NCBI GenBank assembly: GCA_026421215.1
Contig: JAPKBN010000008.1
Span: 1 to 55,115, forward strand
Direction: 5' to 3'
DNA: 55,115 bases
Origin: Dehalococcoidia bacterium
GTDB taxonomy: Bacteria; Chloroflexota; Dehalococcoidia; Lucifugimonadales; Lucifugimonadaceae
Shown piece by piece: positions 18,297-29,265 of the stretch (position 1 is its first letter; every line of letters begins with the position of its first letter). A model generated the notes under the pieces. It had not been told where the DNA came from, did not search any database, and was given only the letters and a program-made list of their open reading frames with translations. Position numbers and translations under genes: made by a program.

Positions 18297-18791
18297 CTAC
18301 TGATTGCTAATTCGGGCGGCAACGGCCGCCGAGACGTGGGGTGGGACGAAGTTATCTATCTCCGCCCCCAGTTTTGCGATTTCTTTGATTCGGCTAGAGC
18401 TGATGAACTGCTGCTCAAGACTGCTCATAAGACAGATCGTTTCTACATTTGGCTGCATAGCCCGGTTCATTAGTGCCATTTCACGTTCGTATTCATAATC
18501 GGCTCCAATTCGGAGACCCCTCACAAGGACATGCGCGCCGATCTCCGCTGCATACCTCACGGTCAATCCCGAGTACGCCGTTATTTCGACCTGTGGGACG
18601 TCAGACAAGGCACGTTTGAAGAGGTCTACACGCTCTTTCGTGTTGAACATCAACGACTTTTGCGGCAGGTCGTAGACCCCCACAACTACATCATCGAATA
18701 GTTCAATGGTCCTCCGGACGATGTCCAGGTGGCCATCAGTAACCGGATCAAATGTCCCGGCGTAGAGCGCTTTGACCTTGTTATTCGCTAT
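18297..18791 (-). CDS. coaD: Phosphopantetheine adenylyltransferase, apparent ATA start
   Basis: Penultimate enzyme of CoA synthesis (4'-phosphopantetheine + ATP to dephospho-CoA). The class I nucleotidyltransferase signature is ALYAGTFDPVTDGH (GTFDP, TxGH) at residues about 8-21; RGLRIGADYEYEREMALMNR and ISSSRIKE complete the family. The first ATG/GTG/TTG in frame is a GTG at 18683, which would delete the catalytic signature. Upstream to the in-frame stop TAA only ATA (18791-18789) can serve; GAGGA lies 9 nt before it, and ATAG overlaps the rsmD stop. With it the length is 164 aa, normal for CoaD. Gene identity is certain, the start is inferred. Confidence 0.88.
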   Translation of the reverse strand: MANNKVKALYAGTFDPVTDGHLDIVRRTIELFDDVVVGVYDLPQKSLMFNTKERVDLFKRALSDVPQVEITAYSGLTVRYAAEIGAHVLVRGLRIGADYEYEREMALMNRAMQPNVETICLMSSLEQQFISSSRIKEIAKLGAEIDNFVPPHVSAAVAARISNQ

Positions 18792-19366
18792 GTCCCTGTT
18801 TCCTCGTTATTCACCAGTCGATACGTAGATATCTCTGTGTCCCCGTATCGTCTGCTGTCCGTCCTCTCAAGACGACCGTATCGGTCCTCAAGTGCGGTCC
18901 TTGATGAGTGCTCCGCAAAAATAGTGGCGCCAGGGTTGAGGATCTCCGACCCGTCCAGGTTGCCGATCACCTCTGCGAACGGATTGTTCGCATACGGTGG
19001 GTCGATGAACACGATGTCGAAATTCCTTGTCAACGTCTTCGTGATCCGTTCACACCGACCCCTTAGGACCGTTGAACGGTCTCCGAAGCCGAGTTCTTCT
19101 GCAGCTTTTTTTATCTCTTTGCAGCGCTTTTCGTTCAGTTCTACAAACTTTGCCGAATCAGCGCCCCTGCTGAGCGCTTCAAACCCCATTGCACCGGTGC
19201 CTGCATACAGATCGAGCACGTTCAGCCCGCTCAGATCCCCCGGTCCGAGCATGGAAAAGATGGCTAACCGAACCCGCGACGAGGTGGGGCGTAGCCCAAC
19301 CTCTCCACGATGTGTTCGCCGTCCTCTGACCCTTCGTCCTCCAGCGCTCCCGCCACCGATCCTCAT
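18788..19366 (-). CDS. rsmD: 16S rRNA (guanine966-N2)-methyltransferase
   Basis: SAM-dependent methyltransferase of the RsmD family (192 aa) that modifies G966 of 16S rRNA. N-terminal RIGGGSAGGRRV, then RPTSSRVRLAIFSML, SAM motif LDLYAGTGAMGFEALSRGA and catalytic FIDPPYA. ATG with GGAGG 6 nt upstream. Its TAG stop overlaps the proposed ATA start of coaD; the rsmD-coaD pairing is widespread in bacteria. Confidence 0.95.
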   Translation of the reverse strand: MRIGGGSAGGRRVRGRRTHRGEVGLRPTSSRVRLAIFSMLGPGDLSGLNVLDLYAGTGAMGFEALSRGADSAKFVELNEKRCKEIKKAAEELGFGDRSTVLRGRCERITKTLTRNFDIVFIDPPYANNPFAEVIGNLDGSEILNPGATIFAEHSSRTALEDRYGRLERTDSRRYGDTEISTYRLVNNEETGT

Positions 19367-20094
19367 TAGGAACCTCCGGCGGTGTTTACCGATGACAAAG
19401 AGAGTGCATCCGCCTCAAGTGACGGAGACCCGATTATGGAAATTCAGTGGCGTCCGGCGCTACGTAAACGTGATGCGCGTTTCGGTCGATTTACACGCCA
19501 TCGTGTTTTTTGGGGGAAGGAATACGGTGTGGGGGATTAAATCAGTGTCATGGTAAAGCAGCGCCAGTTGGACCACTTATCTGCCAATTATCATCCTGAA
19601 CTTGCTTCAGGATCCGATCTTGTAACGTGACGGCACGATGTCACCAATGAGAAGTTATTTCACGCACATGATGCGTATGGCAGCACAAGAACAACCTTCC
19701 TCGGGGATTTGTACGTCGATATGGCCGCAAGAAACTGGTGTGACTTGGTGATACTTCTGGGGTACAAGAGGCACTTCGAGAAGAGGAACGTCTGAAGCGG
19801 TGGCACTGTCAATGGAAAATTAATCTGATTGGGGAAAGTAACTCACAATTGGGGATCTCATATTGGATTGGGGATTGGCGGATCGTGAAACGAGTTCAGA
19901 ATGACAGGATTGCGTTTCAGAAGACGAGATTGCCTATATGGTTTGTTCCCGCGAAACGAAAACTAGCGGGCATACAACGCTCTCTAAATTGACGCTTCGC
20001 CGTGTGATAATGGATCGATTCCGACACAGCGAGGGGGCTTCTGCTCCTGTACGCGTAAGCGCGGCGGTCTATTCGTCGCAGAGGCCCGCCCTGC
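19367..20094. other. Long intergenic region, possible small mobile remnant
   Basis: 728 bp between rsmD and lysS, divergently transcribed. No coding sequence recognised. It contains the matched inverted repeats at 19591 and 19881 and is more AT-rich than its neighbours. lysS expression signals must lie near its right end. Confidence 0.5.
19591..19904. repeat. Pair of 24-bp imperfect inverted repeats flanking about 266 bp
   Basis: TCATCCTGAACTTGCTTCAG (19591 onward) is matched in inverted orientation by GTGAAACGAGTTCAGAATGA (ending 19904); over 24 bp there are 4 mismatches. The first arm is also partly self-complementary (CCTGAACTTG/CTTCAGG). No open frame lies between the arms, so a MITE-like element or a repeat pair is possible. 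Confidence 0.5.
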
Positions 20095-21612
20095 ATGCCT
20101 GGTCCAGAAGAATCTATCGATCAACCCGTATCCGAAGCGCGCCTTATCCAGGCGCGCATGGACAAACTTGAGCGACTTCGGGAGCGTGGGGTCGACCCGT
20201 ATCCGGCGCGATTTAAACCGACATCAAACAGCGTTGCCGCAAGGGCCGCCCTAGACGTCGTCGAGAGTGAACAGGGTGAGGGCGCTATGTCTGAGGCGCT
20301 TATTCTCGCTGGCCGGATGATGGCGCGCCGCGGTATGGGCAAGGCGGCGTTTATCGATCTCAAAGACTCGGCCGGGACCATACAGCTTCACCTGCGCCAG
20401 GATGTGCTTGGCGAGCAGTACGAACTGCTGGAGGATCTCGATCTGGGTGACATCATCGGCGCTGAAGGACCCGTGTTCCGGACGCGGCGCGGGGAGCCAA
20501 GCATCGAGGTGCATTCCCTTACCGTGCTCACAAAAGCCATCCGCCCACTCCCGGATAAATGGGCCGGATTGACGGACATCGAAAAGCGCTTTCGGCAACG
20601 TTACTTGGACCTGATCTCAAACGATCGGTCGATGGAGATCGCAAGGATGAGGGCGACCATAGTGGCCTCCATGCGGTCCTTTATGCACGGACGGGGTTTC
20701 ATAGAGGTCGAGACGCCGATGTTGGTGAGCGTGCCGGCGGGCGCGGCCGCACGGCCTTTCGGGACACATCACAACGCGCTGGACAGGGATCTGTATCTGC
20801 GGATCGCCACGGAACTTCATCTTAAAAAATTGATTGTCGGCGGATTCGATAAGGTGTTCGAGGTCGGCCGCATCTTCCGCAACGAAGGATTCGACCTGGA
20901 CCACAACCCGGAGTTCACGACTATCGAGAGCTACGAGGCGTACGCTGACTACCATGACGTCATGGAAATGGTTGAACAGATGGTCTCGACTATCGCCCGG
21001 GAGGTCACTGGATCGATGATCGTTCCGGCGGCTGAAGAGGGTGAAGACCCGATAAATCTGACGCCGCCGTGGCCACGCCTTGACCTGCGCGAAGAAGTGA
21101 AAATTCGCTCTGGTATCGACTTTCTCCAGTGCAAGGACGTCGAGTCACTTTCCGAGGCAATGCGTGAGCGCAATATCCATGTTGAGCCGGGCGCTAACTG
21201 GGGCAGGTTGCTGGACAAGGTGATCTCGGATCACGTGGAGCCGAATCTCATTCAACCGGCATTTCTTGTCGACTATCCGATCGAGATGTCGCCGCTCGCA
21301 AAACGCAAGCCTGGGTTTGACGGCATTGTCGAGAGGTTCGAAGGATTTGTGGGCGGGCATGAGCTGTGTAACGCATTCACGGAACTCAACGATCCGGTAG
21401 ACCAGCGGGAGCGTTTTGAGGAGCAGGAGCGTCTCCGTCGTGCGCATGACGATGACGAGATGGACCGGCTCGATGAAGACTTTCTGGTCGCAGTCGAGCA
21501 TGGGATGCCGCCCACGGGTGGAGTAGGACTCGGTATCGATCGGCTTGCCATGTTGATCACGGGCGAGCGGTCTATCAGGGAGGTCATCCTCTATCCCCAA
21601 CTCAGGGATTAA
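20095..21612 (+). CDS. lysS: Lysyl-tRNA synthetase, class II
   Basis: Charges tRNA-Lys (505 aa). N-terminal OB-fold anticodon-binding domain (ILAGRMMARRGMGKAAFIDL), then the class II catalytic core: motif 1 near residue 200 (FIEVETPML), motif 2 VGRIFRNEGFDLDHNPEFT, motif 3 GVGLGIDRLAMLITG. The ATG at 20095 has a weak AGAGG 10 nt upstream. It heads a lysS-serS pair with a 51-bp gap. No T-box was seen in front of it. Confidence 0.97.
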   Translation: MPGPEESIDQPVSEARLIQARMDKLERLRERGVDPYPARFKPTSNSVAARAALDVVESEQGEGAMSEALILAGRMMARRGMGKAAFIDLKDSAGTIQLHLRQDVLGEQYELLEDLDLGDIIGAEGPVFRTRRGEPSIEVHSLTVLTKAIRPLPDKWAGLTDIEKRFRQRYLDLISNDRSMEIARMRATIVASMRSFMHGRGFIEVETPMLVSVPAGAAARPFGTHHNALDRDLYLRIATELHLKKLIVGGFDKVFEVGRIFRNEGFDLDHNPEFTTIESYEAYADYHDVMEMVEQMVSTIAREVTGSMIVPAAEEGEDPINLTPPWPRLDLREEVKIRSGIDFLQCKDVESLSEAMRERNIHVEPGANWGRLLDKVISDHVEPNLIQPAFLVDYPIEMSPLAKRKPGFDGIVERFEGFVGGHELCNAFTELNDPVDQRERFEEQERLRRAHDDDEMDRLDEDFLVAVEHGMPPTGGVGLGIDRLAMLITGERSIREVILYPQLRD

Positions 21613-21663
21613 TGAATCGCCTCCAAACCTGCCTTTCTGACACCCTGATTTCCAGAGAACGAA

Positions 21664-22911
21664 ATGCTTTCAATTGAACAAATAGTCAACGACCCGGAAT
21701 TCGTTCGCCAGAAACTGGTAGACCGCGGGGAAGATCCGCCGATCGATCAGATAATTGAACTTGATTCCCAACGACGCGCACTGGTCCACGAGGGCGATGA
21801 GTTGCGTGCGAAGCGCAATGAGGTGAGCCGGGGCGGCAGGCCATCGCCCGAGCAGATCGCCGAGATGCGGTCCGTTGGAGAGCGTATCAAGACCATCGAG
21901 GTGGAGCAGGAGGAGATTCAGGGGAAACTCCACGAGCTCCTGATTGTTCTGCCAAACCTACCGAAGGATGCGGTGCCGGTTGGTGCGGACGAAGAGTCCA
22001 ATATCGTCGTCCGAGATGGATCGGCTCGGGTGGAACGTGACTTCGAGGTGGAGCCGAACTGGGATTTCGCCGAGCGCACTGGGATCTTCGATCTCCCGGC
22101 CGGGGCCAACATGTCAGGCGCGCGGTTTTACGTCCTGAAGGGCAAGGGCGCTGCGCTGCAACGAGCGTTGTCTGACTGGATGCTGGATGTGCATACGCGC
22201 GAGCACGGTTACATAGAGATTGCGCCGCCGTTCATGATCCGATCTGAGGCGATGACAGCTTCTGGGAATTTGCCTAAGTTTGCAGACACCATGTTTCATG
22301 ATGAAGAGGATGATCTCTGGCTGATTCCGACCGCGGAAGTGACGCTGAATTACCTGCACGCTGGGGAGATCATCGATCCGGGTCGTTTGCCGCTTAAGTA
22401 CGTCGCGCACACGCCATGTTTCCGTAGAGAACGCACCGCAGCCGGACGTGACACGCGCGGGATCAAGCGGGTGAGGCAGTTCGAAAAGGTAGAGATGTTC
22501 CAGTTCGTAGACCCGAAGTACTCCGAGGGTGTATTGGACGAGATGATCGCCGACGCGATAGACCTGTGTGAGCGGCTCGGACTGCCGTGGCGGTTGCTGG
22601 CGCTTGCCACGGGAGACATCAGTTTCCAGTCCGCCCAGACTTTCGATCTGGAGGTGTGGGCACCGGGTTCGCAGGAGTGGCTAGAGGTCAGTTCGCTATC
22701 GGACTGTACAGATTTCCAGGGCCGACGTTCCAATACGCGATTCAGGCCCGAAGGCGGTGGGAGCCCGGGCTACGTTAACTCTCTGAACGGCTCTGGGTTG
22801 GCGCTGCCCCGGATCGTAATCGCAATTCTGGAGAACTATCAGCAGGCAGACGGCACAGTATCTATCCCGGAAGTACTTCGGCCGTACACAGGATTTGACT
22901 CGATAGGGTAG
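21664..22911 (+). CDS. serS: Seryl-tRNA synthetase
   Basis: Class II synthetase for tRNA-Ser and tRNA-Sec (415 aa). The N-terminal helical arm (residues about 25-105, charged coiled coil) recognises the long variable arm. Motif 2 is FRRERTAAGRDTRGIKRVRQ and motif 3 is NGSGLALPRIVIAILENYQ. Ribosome site AGAGAACG just upstream of the ATG. In a Sec-using organism this enzyme would also make Ser-tRNA-Sec, which is relevant to the selenoprotein at 27956, although no sel gene is in the window. Confidence 0.97.
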   Translation: MLSIEQIVNDPEFVRQKLVDRGEDPPIDQIIELDSQRRALVHEGDELRAKRNEVSRGGRPSPEQIAEMRSVGERIKTIEVEQEEIQGKLHELLIVLPNLPKDAVPVGADEESNIVVRDGSARVERDFEVEPNWDFAERTGIFDLPAGANMSGARFYVLKGKGAALQRALSDWMLDVHTREHGYIEIAPPFMIRSEAMTASGNLPKFADTMFHDEEDDLWLIPTAEVTLNYLHAGEIIDPGRLPLKYVAHTPCFRRERTAAGRDTRGIKRVRQFEKVEMFQFVDPKYSEGVLDEMIADAIDLCERLGLPWRLLALATGDISFQSAQTFDLEVWAPGSQEWLEVSSLSDCTDFQGRRSNTRFRPEGGGSPGYVNSLNGSGLALPRIVIAILENYQQADGTVSIPEVLRPYTGFDSIG

Positions 22912-23224
22912 GGGACGGGTAGGGCTTCCTCTCGCAGCGGGAGAGGCGAAGGCATAAAATCCCATATCGTAACAACACGATTCGCCTCACCAGCGCCAGC
23001 GTCCCGAGGTTCTCGAAGGACCGGATGCGTTTAAAAACACATTGGCGTCTTGCCGCTTTCCAAGTGACACATCCCTAACCTCAATCCTTTCCCGACCGTG
23101 AGCGGATTGAGGTTTCGAGACTTGTTCCGCGGGTATTGCCCTTCTCACAATGAAAAAGCCTGAACGGGCGACGGGCCTTTCAAGGGCCTCAGGGTGGGTG
23201 TGGTTCTGCGACGATTAGCTCGCC
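22912..23224. other. Convergent intergenic region
   Basis: 313 bp between serS and pth stops. It holds a weak stem (CCTCTC/GAGAGG at about 22928-22946) after serS and the probable pth terminator at 23152. No coding signal. Confidence 0.45.
23152..23193 (-). terminator. Probable pth terminator
   Basis: On the minus strand CCTGA pairs with TCAGG around an inner GGCC-type hairpin, then CTTTTTC follows. The outer stem is only 5 bp, so the call is moderate. Confidence 0.45.
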
Positions 23225-23872
23225 TTATGCCGATCGGTTGTAAATCTCCATCGCACGCTCCAGGCCCTCACGCTGGATCGCCTCTACGGCATCGGCGGCC
23301 CTGTTCACCCCGCTCTCGATGAGCTCTCTTTCGTCGGGGCGGAATCGGCCGAGGACGTGCTGGATCGGGTCACTGCCTGCCGGCGGCCTCCCGACTCCGA
23401 TCCGCAGGCGCGGAAAATCGTCGGTGCCCGTCGCTTGACGCACGGACTTGAGGCCGTTGTGGCCGCCCGAACTTCCGCCCGCCCGCAAGCGGAGACGTCC
23501 GATCTTTAGATCCATGTCGTCCACGATCAGTAATAGCCGATTTGGCTCTGCGTTGAACTTGCGGAGAATGTTTCGGACAGACTTTCCGCTCTCGTTCACG
23601 TAGGTGATCGGCCGAGCGATGATCGCCGGCGCTTCCCCGATCTCCGTCTCCGCAAGCTCCGTATCACGCACCTTGTTTTCAAGACGCGTACCAGCCCTGC
23701 GAGCGAGTTCATCCACACACATAGCGCCTACGTTGTGACGTGTCCCGCGGAACTTTGCGCCCGGGTTGGCGAGGCCGACCACGATCAGCGGTTTGCGTGC
23801 GCTCGCGTATTCGAGACGCTCCCGTTCTTCACCCCTGAGGAGCCTGAACGGGTCCAGAAACTTCTTGAGCAC
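23225..23872 (-). CDS. pth: Peptidyl-tRNA hydrolase
   Basis: Recycles peptidyl-tRNAs released from ribosomes (215 aa). Core motifs: VVGLANPGAKFRGTRHNVG with catalytic His (about residue 46), TYVNESG, VDDMDLKIGRLRLR and GGSSGGHNGLKS. An extra 28 N-terminal residues precede the usual start point. The start is GTG with AGGA about 11 nt upstream. It lies 280 bp downstream of ligA on the same strand. Confidence 0.95.
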   Translation of the reverse strand: MLKKFLDPFRLLRGEERERLEYASARKPLIVVGLANPGAKFRGTRHNVGAMCVDELARRAGTRLENKVRDTELAETEIGEAPAIIARPITYVNESGKSVRNILRKFNAEPNRLLLIVDDMDLKIGRLRLRAGGSSGGHNGLKSVRQATGTDDFPRLRIGVGRPPAGSDPIQHVLGRFRPDERELIESGVNRAADAVEAIQREGLERAMEIYNRSA

Positions 23873-24152
23873 TAATGACTATTCCTGTGGGTTAAAAGCA
23901 GCGAGGAACTCCTGAAGGAGATCAATTACATCGCCACTGAGATGGTCCGAAAGCGCCGACCCACCCGGTGGTGGGAGCCGCTCGCCCCGACGGCGAGGTC
24001 ATGTTTCATCCTCCGCGCTTACTACATCTTTGCCGGGTTTTTAAATGTGCGTGCTGCACTTTAGTTCGCTCGTGTGTAAAGCGATGATAAGTCATTGGCT
24101 TGTTGATCATCGAATAGTGGTTTTTGTGCGCCTCAGTTTCATAGACCGCGAT

Positions 24153-26597
<2,445 letters not shown>

Positions 26598-27911
26598 TTG
26601 GTAGGCGTAAGACCCTTCCGTGGAGTTAGATACAACACCCGGTCAGCGGGCGATCTCTCGGCCCTCCTATGTCCGCCTTTTGACGTGATTTCGGAAGCGG
26701 AACGGGAGAGTCTATACGCCGGTTCCCCCTTCAACGTCATTCGCCTTGAATGGGGAAGAGATGAACCGGGGGACACACCGGGCAACGACCGGTATGCCCG
26801 GGCGGCCGCCCTCCAGGCCGAGTGGCTTGCCTCTGGCGTGCTCCAAGAAGACGATTCGCCATCGATGTACGTCATCGAGGAGACGTTTTCGTTTGCTGGC
26901 GATGATTACGTCCGAAGAGGTCTGATATCCGCAGTACGCTTGGTGGACTTTGATAGCGGCGTTGTACTTCCGCATGAGTTCACACGTTCAGGACCCAAGG
27001 TTGACCGGCTTGAGTTGATGCGGTCAGTGAAGGCTAACTACAGCCCGCTTATGGCGCTGTATCGGGACCCTGATTCCACTGTGGCCAGGGTGATGAAACG
27101 TGCGATGTCCGGTGAGTCGGTCGCTGACGCCTCGCCGGAGGGACTTCCTTCGATGCGGCTCTGGCGGATTTCCGACCCGTCTGATATCGAGAGCGTGACA
27201 ACGGCGCTGGCGAACACGCAGCTTTACCTGGCTGATGGGCACCACCGCTACGAGACCGCCCTGACCTACCTTGAGGAGGTTCGTGCGGAGCGCACCGTCG
27301 GCCCGGATGAGGCCGTCAATTTTCGCCTGATGACGCTCATCTCCGTCGACGATCCGGGATTGCTCCTTCTTGGCTACCACCGCATGCTAGTGAGCACAAC
27401 GGACGATGAATTAGCCCAGTTTAGGCATTACGTCCGTGAGGCGTTCGATCTCGAAGACAGGGGCCCGATTGATCCCTCATCGGCGACCGATTTCGAGAAG
27501 GCTTTGAACGATATGCCGCAGGATCAAGTGGCAATGGGGTTCGCCGGAATCGAGCCGGATCGCCTCCAGATAGGCGTGATGCGCTCACCGGCGGACGCCA
27601 AGGACGAACTTCAGGCTTCCGATTACGTCCGGCTGCATGGCGAGGTTATACGTTCAACTTTCGACCTGGATCGAGAACAGGCTGTTATAGCTTTTGAGCA
27701 CAACGCCGCCGCCGTGTTGGGATCTGTGGCGGGCGGCGCCGCACAGGTCGGATTTGTGATGCGTGCGGTGCCGATGGGGCCATTTGAGACGATCGTGAAG
27801 CGTGGCCAGCGGCTGCCCTCCAAGTCGACCTACTTCCACCCGAAGTTGCACACGGGCGCTGCGATCCAGAGCCTTGAGGGCGAACTTGTATCGCTCATTC
27901 ACCAAGCGTAA
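26598..27911 (+). CDS. DUF1015 family protein
   Basis: 437-residue protein of the widespread, uncharacterised DUF1015 (COG4198) family. Family signatures: RPFRGVRYN at the N-terminus, CPPFDVIS, NVIRLEWGRDEPGD, LPHEFTRSGPK and LADGHHRYETAL in the middle. No signal or membrane segment. No ATG precedes the conserved start, so TTG at 26598 is used; the ribosome site is weak. It converges with the selenoprotein gene, with 44 bp between stops. Function unknown. Confidence 0.88.
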   Translation: MVGVRPFRGVRYNTRSAGDLSALLCPPFDVISEAERESLYAGSPFNVIRLEWGRDEPGDTPGNDRYARAAALQAEWLASGVLQEDDSPSMYVIEETFSFAGDDYVRRGLISAVRLVDFDSGVVLPHEFTRSGPKVDRLELMRSVKANYSPLMALYRDPDSTVARVMKRAMSGESVADASPEGLPSMRLWRISDPSDIESVTTALANTQLYLADGHHRYETALTYLEEVRAERTVGPDEAVNFRLMTLISVDDPGLLLLGYHRMLVSTTDDELAQFRHYVREAFDLEDRGPIDPSSATDFEKALNDMPQDQVAMGFAGIEPDRLQIGVMRSPADAKDELQASDYVRLHGEVIRSTFDLDREQAVIAFEHNAAAVLGSVAGGAAQVGFVMRAVPMGPFETIVKRGQRLPSKSTYFHPKLHTGAAIQSLEGELVSLIHQA

Positions 27912-27955
27912 ATTCGGTGGTTGATTGACGCTTCCTATTGGACGGAGAGTTGCAC

Positions 27956-29158
27956 TCAGCCGTTTATCGACTCAAGCTGCTTGATGATTTCGTCCGCTTT
28001 TACATAGTGTTGAGAGTTTTTGCCGATCGACTCCCACACCAGTATCCCTTCCCTATCGATCACGTAGATTGCTGCGTCCGCCAGCTCCGTATGAAAGTTA
28101 TCGAACCGTTCCCACTGACGCGGGACGGTGGCCGTCACGTCGTAGGCGAGAGGGAAGGAGATGCCCACCGATTCGATCGAGCCTGATGTGGTGCTCAGAT
28201 CCTGCGTGGTCATGGCGACAACCCTGGCGTCAAGTGCTGTGATCTCATCGTAATGTTTCTGCAACTGCAAGAGTTGCTGACGGCAGGATCCTCACCACCA
28301 GGCGCGGAAGAACACCAGCACGACGTTACGCTCGCCTAGATTTTCGCTGAGAGAAACGGATTCACCGCTCGCCGTTGGCAGGTAAAAATCCGGTACCAGC
28401 TGGCCAATCTCAGGCGCCCCCGCCATCGGGAGGACAACCTCAACATCATCGGTGGGATCCGTCATCACTTCCCGATCTATCCCAGCGAGCGAGGCGAGCA
28501 CGTCGAGTATCGAATCAGGGGTCGGGCGTTCAGATATCGAGGTGCCGATCAGCGCGGACTCTATCGTGCCGTCTGTTCTGATGATGAATGTGGCGGGCGC
28601 TGAAACCCCGTCTCCAAGTAGGTCATACACGCCGTACTCTGTTGCGACGGAGGTGTCGGTGTCGTACAACACGGGGAACTCAAGCCCGTATGCATCCTTC
28701 ATCTCAGTGGCGTTTTCGGCGTCATCCACGCTCAGTGCCACCACCTCTCCGCCAAGTTGTGTGAGTTCCGGGTAGATCTCTTGCAGCTCTCCGAGCTGGT
28801 TACGGCAGATACCTCAGAAGTAGCCGCGGTAGAACACGAGTACGGTGTTGGCACGGGAATAAATGTCCGAAAGCCTGACCGTTCCGCCACCAGCCTGAGG
28901 CAACTCGAAATCAGGAGCGAATACGATCTCGGTCGTGGAACTGGGGTTTGGTGAGGCCGATTTGGCGGCAGGCGTGGAAGTGGCGGTGGCTTGCACTGTG
29001 GATCCGGCGTTGGACGTCGTGTCAGCAGGGCTGCTGGAATTCCCGGGGCTATTGCTGTTTCCGCACGCCATCAACAGCGCGGCGAAAATTCCCGCCGCAA
29101 ACAGTCCGGATCGCGCGATCCGGCTGTTTTGATATCCGGTCTGTTTGACCCACTGCAA
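27956..29158 (-). CDS. Lipoprotein with two tandem peroxiredoxin-like domains, each with predicted selenocysteine (TGA)
   Basis: Read through two in-frame TGA codons (28816-28814 and 28294-28292) this is one 400-residue protein. The pieces 28814-29158, 28292-28744 and 27956-28270 are in the same frame, and the codons between them are open and family-like. Layout: signal with lipobox LLMAC (about 28-32), Ser/Thr/Pro linker to about 73, AhpC/TSA domain 1 with VLVFYRGYF-U115-GIC118, domain 2 with VLVFFRAWW-U289-GSC292. In related proteins a Cys sits at each U. TGG codes Trp beside both TGAs and TGA ends rplT, so TGA is not Trp here. The final stop (27958-27956) is also TGA; only six codons follow, without a Cys. 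Starts with TTG. Likely an extracytoplasmic thiol/selenol peroxidase or disulfide reductase. Confidence 0.85.
28261..28277 (-). promoter_or_regulatory. Candidate SECIS hairpin for Sec289
   Basis: Starting 14 nt after the second TGA, GCAACT pairs with AGTTGC (6 bp) around the loop CTTGC. Position and size fit a bacterial SECIS element read by SelB, but the apical G is not among the first two loop bases. Untested. Confidence 0.5.
28784..28798 (-). promoter_or_regulatory. Candidate SECIS hairpin for Sec115
   Basis: Starting 15 nt after the first TGA, CAGCTC pairs perfectly with GAGCTG around the loop GGA, giving the G-rich apical loop expected for bacterial SECIS. The spacing matches the second TGA (14 nt), and both are preceded by the same CTGCCGT. 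Confidence 0.6.
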
Positions 29159-29265
29159 CTGGAACCGCCTTTCGCCGTTGCCGAAATTATTGAGTTATCG
29201 GACCCCGGCCAGTAATCAGGTCAGAGATACGAAAACCGCCAACCAAACAACTCGCCCTCTGAGGG

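Noticed and set aside
27956-27958. Final TGA of the tandem-domain gene as a third Sec codon
   Set aside because: Only six codons follow before TAG, no Cys partner and no hairpin follow, and the domain is already complete.
27956-29158. Three separate small genes, or a TGA=Trp genetic code
   Set aside because: The pieces are in one frame and together make complete domains. TGG codes Trp next to both TGA codons and rplT ends in TGA.
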